This document shows positions 40,939-49,288 of a DNA stretch of 64,000 bases, piece after piece. The first letter of the stretch is position 1. Each line of letters starts with the position of its first letter. The notes beneath the pieces are model-generated. The model made no database searches, had not been told where the DNA came from, and saw only the letters and a list, made by a program, of their open reading frames with translations. Origin of the DNA: an uncultured bacterium. GTDB lineage: Bacteria > Oederibacteriota > PGYV01 > Palsa-1178. Where the stretch lies: assembly GCA_937889595.1 (NCBI GenBank), contig CALAOR010000077.1, positions 149,882-213,881 on the forward strand, read 5' to 3'. The position numbers and the translations under genes were made by a program.

Positions 40939-42111
40939 TTATTTTTTCTTTGTAGCCGCTTCTTTTATCATTTTTGCGGCGATTTCATTCAGCTGTATCT
41001 GGCTTGTACCTTCATATATCTGTGTTATCTTCGCGTCCCTCATCATCTTTTCAACCGGGTACTCTTTCATGTATCCGTATCCGCCGAAAAGCTGGACGGC
41101 GTTTGTGGTGACCCTCATGGCGACTTCCGATGCGTAATACTTTGCCATGGCTGATTCCTTGGCGAATTCCGTGACGCCCGCGTCCACGTTCCTTGCGACA
41201 GCGTAGATCAACGCCCTTGCCGCTTCAACCTCAACCGCCATGTTCGCGAGTATGTGCTGGACCGCCTGAAACGATGATATTTTTACGCCGAACTGCTCGC
41301 GCTGCCTTGTGTATGCAAGCGCTTCATCAAGCGCGCCTGCAGCTATGCCTAAAGCCTGTGCCGCCACTCCCGGGCGCGAATGGTTGAGCGTTCCTACCGC
41401 GTGAATAAAGCCCATTCCCTCGCGTCCGCCGAGCAGGTTCGCTGCCGGGACTTCACAGTCTTGGAAAACCAGTTCACAGGTGGCGGATGCCCTGATACCC
41501 ATCTTGTTCTCTTTTTTGCCGAACGTGAACCCTTTGGTGCCTTTTTCCACTATGAAACATGAACAGCCTCTGGTTCCTTTTGACTTGTCGGTCATTGCAA
41601 ATACCGTGTATGTCTCGGCTTCGCCCCCGTTTGTGATCCACTGTTTTGTCCCGTTAAGCACATACTTATCACCTTTTTTTACAGCCGTAGTCCTCATGGA
41701 ACCGGCGTCCGAGCCCGCGTTAGCCTCAGTCAGGCCGAATGCAGCGAGTTTTTTTCCGGAAGCTATGTCAGGCAGATATTTTTTCTTCTGTTCCTCTGTC
41801 GCGCCGATCAGTATCGGGAATGTTCCGAGCGCGGTTGCCGCCATTGCAAGAGATATGCCGCCGCAGACTTTTGACAGTTCCTCCACCGACAAAACAAGGC
41901 CCATTATCCCGGTTTTTCCTGTTGCCATCCCGCCGTATGCCTCGGGAATGTAAAGGCCGCATAGCCCCAGGTTCGCCATTTCTTTAACTATATCCCAAGG
42001 GAATATCCCTTCAGCGTCATAATGTTCCCTTACAGGTTTGATCTTTTTCTGCGCAAGTTCGCGGCATGTATCCACGATCATCTGCTCTTCATCCGATAAA
42101 AAATAATTCAT
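40939..42111 (-). CDS. acyl-CoA dehydrogenase, short-chain (Bcd-like)
   Basis: 390 residues, normal length. FAD enzyme with GLTEANAGSD and KQWITNGG flavin motifs, YTRQREQFGVKISSFQAVQ, and the catalytic Glu367 in TQIYEGTSQIQ, the position used by short- and medium-chain enzymes. It overlaps rnc by four bases and precedes etfB. Acting with EtfAB it could oxidise acyl-CoA or, if the Etf bifurcates, reduce enoyl-CoA. The position in a fatty acid synthesis operon is unusual. Confidence 0.95.
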   Translation of the reverse strand: MNYFLSDEEQMIVDTCRELAQKKIKPVREHYDAEGIFPWDIVKEMANLGLCGLYIPEAYGGMATGKTGIMGLVLSVEELSKVCGGISLAMAATALGTFPILIGATEEQKKKYLPDIASGKKLAAFGLTEANAGSDAGSMRTTAVKKGDKYVLNGTKQWITNGGEAETYTVFAMTDKSKGTRGCSCFIVEKGTKGFTFGKKENKMGIRASATCELVFQDCEVPAANLLGGREGMGFIHAVGTLNHSRPGVAAQALGIAAGALDEALAYTRQREQFGVKISSFQAVQHILANMAVEVEAARALIYAVARNVDAGVTEFAKESAMAKYYASEVAMRVTTNAVQLFGGYGYMKEYPVEKMMRDAKITQIYEGTSQIQLNEIAAKMIKEAATKKK

Positions 42112-42773
42112 TTCTTTTCCTCCTTGAGTAAGTTCTCGATTGCCTGCTGTGCCGCCATCTGCTCGGCCTCTTTTATGGTCTTTCCATGACCCTGCCCGGC
42201 TAAGCCCGCATTTAAGATAACATCAACATAAAACACCTTGCTGTGTTCCTTGCCTTCTGTTCTTGCCACCTTATACTCCGGCAGTATGCCTGTCTCACCA
42301 AGAACTTTTATCTGAAGTTCGGACTTGTAATCGCCGAAATCCTTGCGGGATTTGACGTCTTCAAAATCAGTTTCATATATGGTAAGAACAAATTTTTTTG
42401 CTTCGGCAAAACCTTTAAGCAGGTATATGGCCCCCACTATGGATTCAACCACATCGGATATTATCTTTTTATTATTTTCAACATCCTTAAGTTTAAGCGC
42501 CGAACCCAAATGCATGCGTGATGCTATGCTGTTTATGACCCCGATCTTAAACAGGACTTCCTTGCTGACCAGATAACCCTTAAGCTTGGCTATCACGCCC
42601 ACGTCGGTTCCTTTTACCTCGCGGTAAAGGAACTCGCTGACCACGGCCCCGAGTATGGAGTCTCCCAAAAATTCCAGCCGCTCATAATGGTCATGGTTGA
42701 CCGATTTATGCGTGAACGCCTGCTTTATTTCTCTGGAGTTCAGTATACCTTTTTTCTTAAGGTAAGAGAGCAT
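42108..42773 (-). CDS. rnc: ribonuclease III
   Basis: 221 residues, normal length. The RNase III signature ERLEFLGDSILG (31-42) and second acidic site DVVESIVGAIYL are followed by a C-terminal double-strand RNA-binding domain (about 150-221). It processes rRNA and other duplexes. Located between fabF and the acyl-CoA dehydrogenase gene, as rnc next to fabF/acpP is common in bacteria. Starts 11 bases after the fabF stop. Confidence 0.96.
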   Translation of the reverse strand: MLSYLKKKGILNSREIKQAFTHKSVNHDHYERLEFLGDSILGAVVSEFLYREVKGTDVGVIAKLKGYLVSKEVLFKIGVINSIASRMHLGSALKLKDVENNKKIISDVVESIVGAIYLLKGFAEAKKFVLTIYETDFEDVKSRKDFGDYKSELQIKVLGETGILPEYKVARTEGKEHSKVFYVDVILNAGLAGQGHGKTIKEAEQMAAQQAIENLLKEEKK

Positions 42774-42784
42774 GAAGCCCTCTT

Positions 42785-44029
42785 TTACTGCCTGAACTTC
42801 TTTATTATTATCGACCCGTTGTGGCCGCCGAATCCGAAAGAGTTTGATAATGCGTAGTTTACCTCTACTGCTCTCTTAGAATTAGGAACATAATCAAGGT
42901 CACAGCCTTCGCCGCCCTGTATGAAGTTCCTTGTCTGGTGAATTGTATTATTGATGCACGACATGGCGCAAACAATGGCTTCCACAGCTCCGGTACCGCC
43001 TAGCATATGCCCTGTCATGGACTTCGTGGATGAAATCGGCACTTTGTACGCCTGCTGCCCAAAAAGCGTCCTGACAGCTAAAGACTCGATCTTGTCGTTA
43101 AGCACCGTCGATGTGCCGTGCGCATTTATGTAACTTATATCATTGATGCCGATGCCTGCGTCAGCTATCGCGTTCTTCATGGATAGGATCGCCCCGCCAC
43201 CGTCTTCTGACGGCGCCGTCATATGGAAAGCGTCGTCGGACGCGCCATAACCCGCGTATTCGGCGATGATCTTCGCGCCTCTTGCCTGGGCGTATTCAAG
43301 CGATTCCAAAACCATCATTCCAGCTCCGTCCGCCATGACAAACCCGTCCCTGTCCTTGTCAAAAGGCCTGGAAGCATGTTCTGGATCGTCATTTCTGGTG
43401 GACAAACTTCTCGCGGCTTGAAATCCCGCCAGCCCAAGGGGCGTTATAGCGCCTTCTGTACCGCCGCAAACCGCAACATCCGCGTCTCCTCGCTGTATCA
43501 TCTTTGCGCCTTCGCCTATGGAATGCGTGCCTGTCGCGCAAGCCGTTACTATGCACATGTTAGGTCCGCGAAAACCGTACTTCATGGATACAAATGCCGA
43601 TGCCATGTTCGGGATAAGCATGGCTATAAGGAAAGGAGATATCCTGCTCGGGCCTTTTTCATTTAAGACCTTAAGCTGTTCCTCTGTTACAGATATGCCG
43701 CCAATGCCTGAACCAACCAGCACCGCAACCCTGTCCTTATTAAGCCCGGCATAGTTCAATATGCCCGACTGTTCCACAGCTTCCTTTGCCGCTTTCAAAC
43801 CGAATTGGATGTAAAGCGGAGTACGCCTGATTTCCTTCTTTTCCATAACTTCGGTGGGATCAAAATTTTTGATCTCTCCCGCTATACGCGTCTCGTACCT
43901 GGACGTGTCAAAATAAGTTATCGGGCCTATGCCGTTCTTGCCTTCAAGCAGAGCCGCCCAAGTATCATTTACGTTATTTCCCACAGGTGTTATTGCGCCC
44001 ATTCCTGTGATAACTATTCTCTTCTTCAT
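42785..44029 (-). CDS. fabF: 3-oxoacyl-ACP synthase II
   Basis: 414 residues. Condensing enzyme with Cys164 (TACATGTHSIG), His304 (NAHGTSTVLND) and His341 (KSMTGHMLGGTGAVE). Elongates acyl-ACP with malonyl-ACP. Part of the fab operon between acpP and rnc; AGAGG precedes the ATG. Confidence 0.97.
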   Translation of the reverse strand: MKKRIVITGMGAITPVGNNVNDTWAALLEGKNGIGPITYFDTSRYETRIAGEIKNFDPTEVMEKKEIRRTPLYIQFGLKAAKEAVEQSGILNYAGLNKDRVAVLVGSGIGGISVTEEQLKVLNEKGPSRISPFLIAMLIPNMASAFVSMKYGFRGPNMCIVTACATGTHSIGEGAKMIQRGDADVAVCGGTEGAITPLGLAGFQAARSLSTRNDDPEHASRPFDKDRDGFVMADGAGMMVLESLEYAQARGAKIIAEYAGYGASDDAFHMTAPSEDGGGAILSMKNAIADAGIGINDISYINAHGTSTVLNDKIESLAVRTLFGQQAYKVPISSTKSMTGHMLGGTGAVEAIVCAMSCINNTIHQTRNFIQGGEGCDLDYVPNSKRAVEVNYALSNSFGFGGHNGSIIIKKFRQ

Positions 44030-44065
44030 GCGAGACCTCTGCTTTTGGATTTTGTCAAGACGATG

Positions 44066-44305
44066 TTAAAGTTTCGCCTTGCAGAATTCAATGGTGTCGC
44101 CCACTGTTTTGATCTTTTCCGCGTCTTCATCGGCGATCTCAAGTCCAAATTCTTCTTCAAGGGCCATAACGAGTTCAACTGTATCCAGCGAATCCGCGCC
44201 AAGGTCGTCTATGAAAGAAGCTTCCGGTTTTACTTCTGAAGGGTCCACTCCAAGCTGCGCTACTACCACGTCTTTTACTCTTTCTTCAACTGTCTTTTCT
44301 GCCAT
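44066..44305 (-). CDS. acpP: acyl carrier protein
   Basis: 79 residues. Ser39 in [18 protein letters not shown] receives the phosphopantetheine arm. Acidic and helical as usual. It carries intermediates for fatty acid, lipid A (LpxA) and biotin (BioC, BioH) synthesis, all encoded in this window. AGGAGG precedes the ATG. Confidence 0.98.
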   Translation of the reverse strand: MAEKTVEERVKDVVVAQLGVDPSEVKPEASFIDDLGADSLDTVELVMALEEEFGLEIADEDAEKIKTVGDTIEFCKAKL

Positions 44306-44423
44306 GTTAAAAACCTCCTAAAGTTTTGTTCTTTCTTTTTTTTATTTGCATATTTTATATTTTTCAGCGTAAAACGCTGCTTGTATTACCTCTGACTCAA
44401 CTGACTCAAGTGTCTTCCTTACA

Positions 44424-45167
44424 TCACATAGCCATCCCGCCGTCGACCCTGATGGTCTCGCCGGTTACATAATTCGACATGTCTGAAGCCAGAAATAAGG
44501 CTATATTCGCCACATCCTGGGGGGTTCCCATGGTTCCTGTCGGTATAAACGCGAGCATTTTTGCCTTTACATCCTCGGTTAACTTATCTGTCATGGCTGA
44601 CTGTATGTAACCAGGACATATGGCGTTAACACGGACGTTCCTGCGCGCGAGTTCTTTTGCCACGCTCTTGGTTATGCCTATTACGCCGGCCTTTGTGGCC
44701 GCGTAATTGGTCTGTCCGGCATTACCCATAAGACCGATAACAGAGGAAATATTAATAATGGAGCCTATCCTCTGTTTCATCATGACTTTTCCGACTTTCT
44801 GCGTAAAATTAAAAGTTCCCTTTAAATTAATGGCAATTACCAGGTCCCATTCCTGTTCTGTCATCCTGACCAACAGGTTGTCCCTGGTGACTCCCGCATT
44901 GTTGACAAGTATATCAATTTTCTTGAACCTGTCAACAATTTTGTCAACCACAGCCTCAACTTCAGCGGTATTGGATACATCCGCCTTGTACGCCTCAGCT
45001 TCGACCCCGAGTTTCTTCAGATTCTCCGCAGTTACCTGCGCTTTTTCAAGGTTTACGTCTATGACCGCAATATTCGCGCCTTCCTTTGCCAGCGTCATTG
45101 ATATTGCCTCACCTATTCCCTGTGCTCCGCCTGTTACGACAGCTGTTCTTCCTGAAACCAATCCCAT
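44424..45167 (-). CDS. fabG: 3-oxoacyl-ACP reductase
   Basis: 247 residues. Short-chain dehydrogenase with TGGAQGIGEAIS cofactor loop, NNAG, catalytic Ser in NISSV and YAATK, and a proline-glycine segment ICPGYIQSAMT. NADPH-dependent reduction of 3-oxoacyl-ACP. The 118-base gap to acpP holds only a small CAGCG/CGCTG hairpin (44366-44380). Confidence 0.97.
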   Translation of the reverse strand: MGLVSGRTAVVTGGAQGIGEAISMTLAKEGANIAVIDVNLEKAQVTAENLKKLGVEAEAYKADVSNTAEVEAVVDKIVDRFKKIDILVNNAGVTRDNLLVRMTEQEWDLVIAINLKGTFNFTQKVGKVMMKQRIGSIINISSVIGLMGNAGQTNYAATKAGVIGITKSVAKELARRNVRVNAICPGYIQSAMTDKLTEDVKAKMLAFIPTGTMGTPQDVANIALFLASDMSNYVTGETIRVDGGMAM

Positions 45168-45209
45168 TCAATTCCTCCTGTAAATATGGTTTAAAATCAT
45201 TTCATAAAT

Positions 45210-46145
45210 TTAAACCGTAAGTTTTTCAATATCCGAAACTTTATCAATATTAAATACTTTGAAGTTTTTGTCAATCTTTTTTATAAGGCCTGATAATACC
45301 GATCCCGGGCCTATTTCAACAAATGTGTCAACGCCCTTTGATTTCATATATTCTATGCTCTCTACCCATCGTACCGGCCCTGTAATCTGGTTTATAAGCG
45401 CGTTTTTAATGTCTGCCGCCGACTTGACTTCTGCTGCCAGAAAGTTTGATACTACCGGTATTACGGCGTCTTTTATGCCGGATTTATCCATGTCTGCCTT
45501 TAAACCGTCCGCGGCAGAGAGCATGTGCCTTGAATGAAACGCCCCTGCCACCGCAAGTTTTATGTAGCGTTTCGCGCCGAGTTCCTTTGCATAAACTTCC
45601 CCTGCGTCTATGGCCGAAACATCTCCTGATACAACAACCTGGCCCGGTGAATTATAGTTGGCCGGCGCTATGTATCCCGCAGTTGATGCTTTGGAACAAA
45701 GTTCCTTTATTTTGGCATTGTCCAGTCCAAGCACTGCGGCCATGGAACCCTTATTATTCAGCGAAGCTTCCTGCATGAGCGCGCCCCTGCGGCTTACAAT
45801 TTTAATGCCGTCCTCAAAGGAAAAGGCCCCCGCAGCGTACAAAGCGCTGTACTCACCAAGGCTGTGCCCGGCAGTATAAGCGACTTTTCCCGCAAACCTG
45901 GATCTCAACATTTCATATATGGCACAGCTCATTGTAAAAATAGCCGGCTGCGTGTAATCTGTTTTTTTCAGTTCCTCTTCGGGCCCCAAAAACATGACAT
46001 CTTTTAAGCTTTTGGGCAATTTGCCTTTAAGGGCCGATTCTGCCATGGCAAAAATAGAATTTGCCCTTTCATTTCCTTCGCAGAAATCAAATCCCATCCC
46101 GACATACTGGGCGCCCTGTCCGGGGAAAACTAAAGCTAACGACAT
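45210..46145 (-). CDS. fabD: malonyl-CoA:ACP transacylase
   Basis: 311 residues. GQGAQYVGMG oxyanion loop and nucleophile GHSLGEYSALYAAG (Ser95), with the partner His in AFHSRHM. Loads malonyl groups on ACP. Next to fabH and fabG. Confidence 0.96.
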   Translation of the reverse strand: MSLALVFPGQGAQYVGMGFDFCEGNERANSIFAMAESALKGKLPKSLKDVMFLGPEEELKKTDYTQPAIFTMSCAIYEMLRSRFAGKVAYTAGHSLGEYSALYAAGAFSFEDGIKIVSRRGALMQEASLNNKGSMAAVLGLDNAKIKELCSKASTAGYIAPANYNSPGQVVVSGDVSAIDAGEVYAKELGAKRYIKLAVAGAFHSRHMLSAADGLKADMDKSGIKDAVIPVVSNFLAAEVKSAADIKNALINQITGPVRWVESIEYMKSKGVDTFVEIGPGSVLSGLIKKIDKNFKVFNIDKVSDIEKLTV

Positions 46146-46296
46146 TTAAACCTCCGGTAAAATCAATTCAAAATTTAAAATTCAAAATTGAAAATTATGG
46201 TCTATTGCCGCGGGCCTTTGGCCCTTGCAATATTATAATAAAGTCGCAAAGCGACTCCTTAATTTTACATTTTGAATTTTACATTTTTAATTGAAC
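46146..46296. other. AT-rich gap with small hairpins inside the fab operon
   Basis: Between fabD and fabH. Repeated AATTCAAAAT-type words flank both sides, and two short perfect hairpins lie in the middle: GGGCC-TTT-GGCCC and AGTCGC-AAA-GCGACT. No promoter of good quality or gene is seen; it could set differential expression of fabH and fabD by RNA processing. Confidence 0.45.
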
Positions 46297-47277
46297 TTAT
46301 ACTTTTACAACCGCCCCGCCCCACGTTAGCCCGCCTCCAAAAGCCGAGAACGCTACTATGTTGCCTTTCTTGATGCGCCCCGCTTCCCATGCTTCCGCAA
46401 ACGCTATGGGTATTGTCGCTGCCGACGTATTTCCGAAGCGCTGGATATTTATTATGTTTTTCTCCTCAGGTATGTTGAATTTCTTCGCAATGTACTGGAT
46501 TATCCTTATGTTCGCCTGGTGGAATATTGTGAAGTCAACCTGTTCCGGTGTAACCCCGGCTAACTTCATTGCCTTATCAAGCGCAAGTGGCATTTTCTCA
46601 ACGGCGTTAACATATATTTCCTTGCCGTTCATGTGCATAAAATTCAATTTTTTATCAAGCACTTCCTGCGAAAGCGGGTGTACAGAACCGCCGCCGGGCT
46701 GGTATAAATACTCCGGATTTGACCCGTCCGCGCTGATATAAGTGGACATAATTTCGCTCGTCGGGCTTTCCCCTATTATCATGGCTCCGGCGCCATCGCC
46801 CATGAGCACGCAGGTATTTCTGTCCGTCCAGTCAAGGTAAGTTGAGAATTTCTCGGCCGCAATTAGAAGTACTTTCTTATAAAGCCCCGATTCGACCATG
46901 CTTCGCGCCACGGTCAGGGCATATATGAACCCCGAACAGGCCGCTGACACGTCAAAAGCAGGTATATCCCTAAATCCTAATTTACTCGCTGTCATACAAG
47001 CTGTAGCCGGCCATGCGAAATCAGGACAAATAGTGGCAAGTACAATCAGGTCTATGTCTTCTTTCTTTATTCCTGCGCTCTTAATCGCGCGTTCCGCCGC
47101 TTTAAAAGCCATATCCGAAGTGCATTCGCCTTCCGCCGCTATCCTTCTTTTTTCTATTCCCGTCCTGGACCTTATCCACTCATCCGATGTATCCACTATC
47201 TTTTCCAGATCAAAGTTCGTCATTATCTTTTCGGGCAGATAATATCCACAGCCCAGTATCCCTGATTTAATTTTCAC
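46297..47277 (-). CDS. fabH: 3-oxoacyl-ACP synthase III
   Basis: 326 residues. GTG start at 47277 with GGAGG upstream, overlapping plsX by 11 bases. Catalytic triad Cys114 (SAACSGFIYA), His253 (IFHQANIRI) and Asn283 (RFGNTSAATIP). Starts each fatty acid from acyl-CoA and malonyl-ACP. Confidence 0.97.
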   Translation of the reverse strand: MKIKSGILGCGYYLPEKIMTNFDLEKIVDTSDEWIRSRTGIEKRRIAAEGECTSDMAFKAAERAIKSAGIKKEDIDLIVLATICPDFAWPATACMTASKLGFRDIPAFDVSAACSGFIYALTVARSMVESGLYKKVLLIAAEKFSTYLDWTDRNTCVLMGDGAGAMIIGESPTSEIMSTYISADGSNPEYLYQPGGGSVHPLSQEVLDKKLNFMHMNGKEIYVNAVEKMPLALDKAMKLAGVTPEQVDFTIFHQANIRIIQYIAKKFNIPEEKNIINIQRFGNTSAATIPIAFAEAWEAGRIKKGNIVAFSAFGGGLTWGGAVVKV

Positions 47278-48286
47278 TTTTCCCTCCGAGCTTTTTGATG
47301 TTCTCTTCTATCTCTTCATTTATATGATCCTTGATGAATTCAGCTGCAACCCTGATGGCGTTCTTTATGGCTTTTACATTGGCCCTTCCATGGGTTATGA
47401 TCACCGGTTTCTTTATGCCTACCAGCGGAGCCCCGCCGTATTCGTCATAGCTGAATTTCTTTTTCATTTCCCTGAATACTGGCTTTAAAAGCAAACCGCC
47501 TATTTTGGCGAGCAAACCGCCGTTTTTTATGCCGTCCTTGATGCCGTTAAACAAAAAATCCGAAATGCCTTCGCCAAATTTCAGTATGACATTTCCAACA
47601 AAACCGTCGCATATAACCACGTCGGTAACTGCGTTTACCAGGTCTTTTCCTTCCACATGGCCCTTATAGTTCAACCCGGACTGTTTGAAAAGCTCATTAG
47701 TGCCGGTAGTAAGCTCATTTCCTTTTTCTTCTTCCTCTCCCACGGATACCATGCCCACTGAAGGGTTCTCAATCTTTAAAATGTGCTTCGCGTAAAGTAT
47801 CCCCATTACGGCAAATTGCACCAGATGGACGGGTTTGCAGTCGACATTTCCGCCGGCGTCGAGCATGGCGCCGTGCCCTTTTGTATTAGGCATGGGAATT
47901 AAGATGGCGGGCCTTGCTACCCCGGGAATCCTGCCGATAATAAGCAGCGCGTGAACAACCACGGAACCGGTATTTCCCGCGGATACAAGCGCGTCAGCCT
48001 TGCCGTCTTTGACAAGCGTAGCGGACACGGATATGGACGAATTTTTTTTCTGTTTGAAAGCCTCTGCAGGATGATCGGACATGGTAACAACCTCATCGGC
48101 GTTTACGACCTCTATGCGCCTGCGGGTTTCCTCGTCGGCCCTGCCTTTTAATATGGCATCAATGATGTCCTTTTTTCCGACCAGGACAACTGTAATATCC
48201 TTGTATTCTTTTACAGCCTCTATGGCGCCGTCTATTTCAACTCCCGGCGCATTGTCTCCACCCATGGCATCAAGAACGATTCTCAT
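47267..48286 (-). CDS. plsX: phosphate acyltransferase PlsX
   Basis: 339 residues. MRIVLDAMGGDNAPG start, SAGNTGSVVVHALLIIGRIPGVARPA and VGEEEEKGNEL as in the family. It makes acyl-phosphate from acyl-ACP for membrane lipid synthesis. Typical order rpmF-plsX-fabH. AGGAGG precedes the ATG. Confidence 0.97.
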   Translation of the reverse strand: MRIVLDAMGGDNAPGVEIDGAIEAVKEYKDITVVLVGKKDIIDAILKGRADEETRRRIEVVNADEVVTMSDHPAEAFKQKKNSSISVSATLVKDGKADALVSAGNTGSVVVHALLIIGRIPGVARPAILIPMPNTKGHGAMLDAGGNVDCKPVHLVQFAVMGILYAKHILKIENPSVGMVSVGEEEEKGNELTTGTNELFKQSGLNYKGHVEGKDLVNAVTDVVICDGFVGNVILKFGEGISDFLFNGIKDGIKNGGLLAKIGGLLLKPVFREMKKKFSYDEYGGAPLVGIKKPVIITHGRANVKAIKNAIRVAAEFIKDHINEEIEENIKKLGGKSEN

Positions 48287-48322
48287 AAAGACCTCCTGAT
48301 TAAATAAATCAAATTCTCTACC

Positions 48323-48511
48323 TTAATCCTTGGAAAGATTAAGGACGTCTTTACCCGCGTAATAACCGCAGTTTCCGCATACTTTGTGCGGCAGTTTCTT
48401 TGTGTGGCAATTCGGGCATTCAATCAGGTTTAAGCTCTGCTTGATCCTCTGGTTTGCTGCCCTTCTGCTTCTTGATTTTGCTTTTGACGGTTTTCTTGTT
48501 ACATTTGCCAC
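48323..48511 (-). CDS. rpmF: 50S ribosomal protein L32, zinc form
   Basis: 62 residues. N-terminal basic segment KPSKAKSRSRRAANQRI and a complete zinc ribbon (Cys32, Cys35, Cys45, Cys48 in CPNCHTKKLPHKVCGNC). Lies in the usual place between DUF177 and plsX. Confidence 0.97.
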   Translation of the reverse strand: MANVTRKPSKAKSRSRRAANQRIKQSLNLIECPNCHTKKLPHKVCGNCGYYAGKDVLNLSKD

Positions 48512-48528
48512 TGTATTACCTCCCGAAT

Positions 48529-49026
48529 TTATAAGTCAAGGCCTGAAAAAGGCCTGAACGTTTCTTCTTTTTTAATGATTTTATCGCAATTACATTTATC
48601 CGTGTTTTGATTCTTGCCGCAAACAGGACATATCCCCAAACATGTTTCCCTGCACAACGGCTTTAACGGGAGCTCAAGAAGCAACGTCTCCCTAAGACAT
48701 TCAAAAATGTCCAAATTGTTCCTGTCATATGATAATACATCATTTTCTTCATCATCCGGCGTCATGGATTGCTTTTCTTTAAATATAGTGACAAAATGCG
48801 ATTCCACCGGCTGCTGATAAGCCTCCAGGCACCTTCCGCAGGTTAGGTTAAGGGCGCCGCTAATGTCGCCTATAGCCACCAGGGAATCAACATCATCCTT
48901 TGTCAGGGTAAGATTAATTGACAAACCATCTTCAAAATCCAGCCCTTCAAACGTCACATCGCTCTTTTTCAGTTCATATGAGTACTCTTTAACATCCTCA
49001 AATGACCCTAAATTAATTTTAAACAT
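48529..49026 (-). CDS. DUF177/YceD-family protein
   Basis: 165 residues from the ATG at 49026 (GAGG 10 bases upstream; a TTG at 49032 sits too close to the site). The central CGRCLEAYQQPVES is the DUF177 pattern, and the cysteine-rich tail (CRETCLGICPVCGKNQNTDKCNC) is typical of the forms next to rpmF. Relatives are linked to 23S rRNA or ribosome maturation, but the role is not settled. First gene of the rpmF-fab-etf operon. Confidence 0.9.
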   Translation of the reverse strand: MFKINLGSFEDVKEYSYELKKSDVTFEGLDFEDGLSINLTLTKDDVDSLVAIGDISGALNLTCGRCLEAYQQPVESHFVTIFKEKQSMTPDDEENDVLSYDRNNLDIFECLRETLLLELPLKPLCRETCLGICPVCGKNQNTDKCNCDKIIKKEETFRPFSGLDL

Positions 49027-49064
49027 TTTCAAATAACCTCTGCGCTTTAGTAAAATAGGTTTTG

Positions 49065-49093
49065 ATTATACAAAAGCCTCCATACCCTGTCAA
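49065..49093 (-). promoter_or_regulatory. perfect consensus promoter of the rpmF-fab-etf operon
   Basis: Minus strand: TTGACA (49088-49093), 17-base spacer, TATAAT (49065-49070), both hexamers exact. The leader before DUF177 is about 32 bases. Consistent with strong constitutive expression of ribosomal protein and lipid genes. Confidence 0.88.
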
Positions 49094-49234
49094 CCCTAAT
49101 TGTTGGATTATTCTTAAAAATTTCACCATGCGATACCGGGTATCAGGGGCAAAAATTTATTCCGCGCTTCCGTATGGTGGAACAAATGTATTTTATGCCT
49201 CATCCGCGCCAATAACAAAATTCCACTTTATCGC

Positions 49235-49263
49235 TTGTCATAAAAGCCCGATAGTATTACAAT
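49235..49263 (+). promoter_or_regulatory. promoter of the MATE gene
   Basis: TTGTCA (49235-49240), 17-base spacer, TACAAT (49258-49263), 25 bases before the TTG start. Confidence 0.6.
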
Positions 49264-49288
49264 ATTCAAAATATTACGGAGGCTTAAC

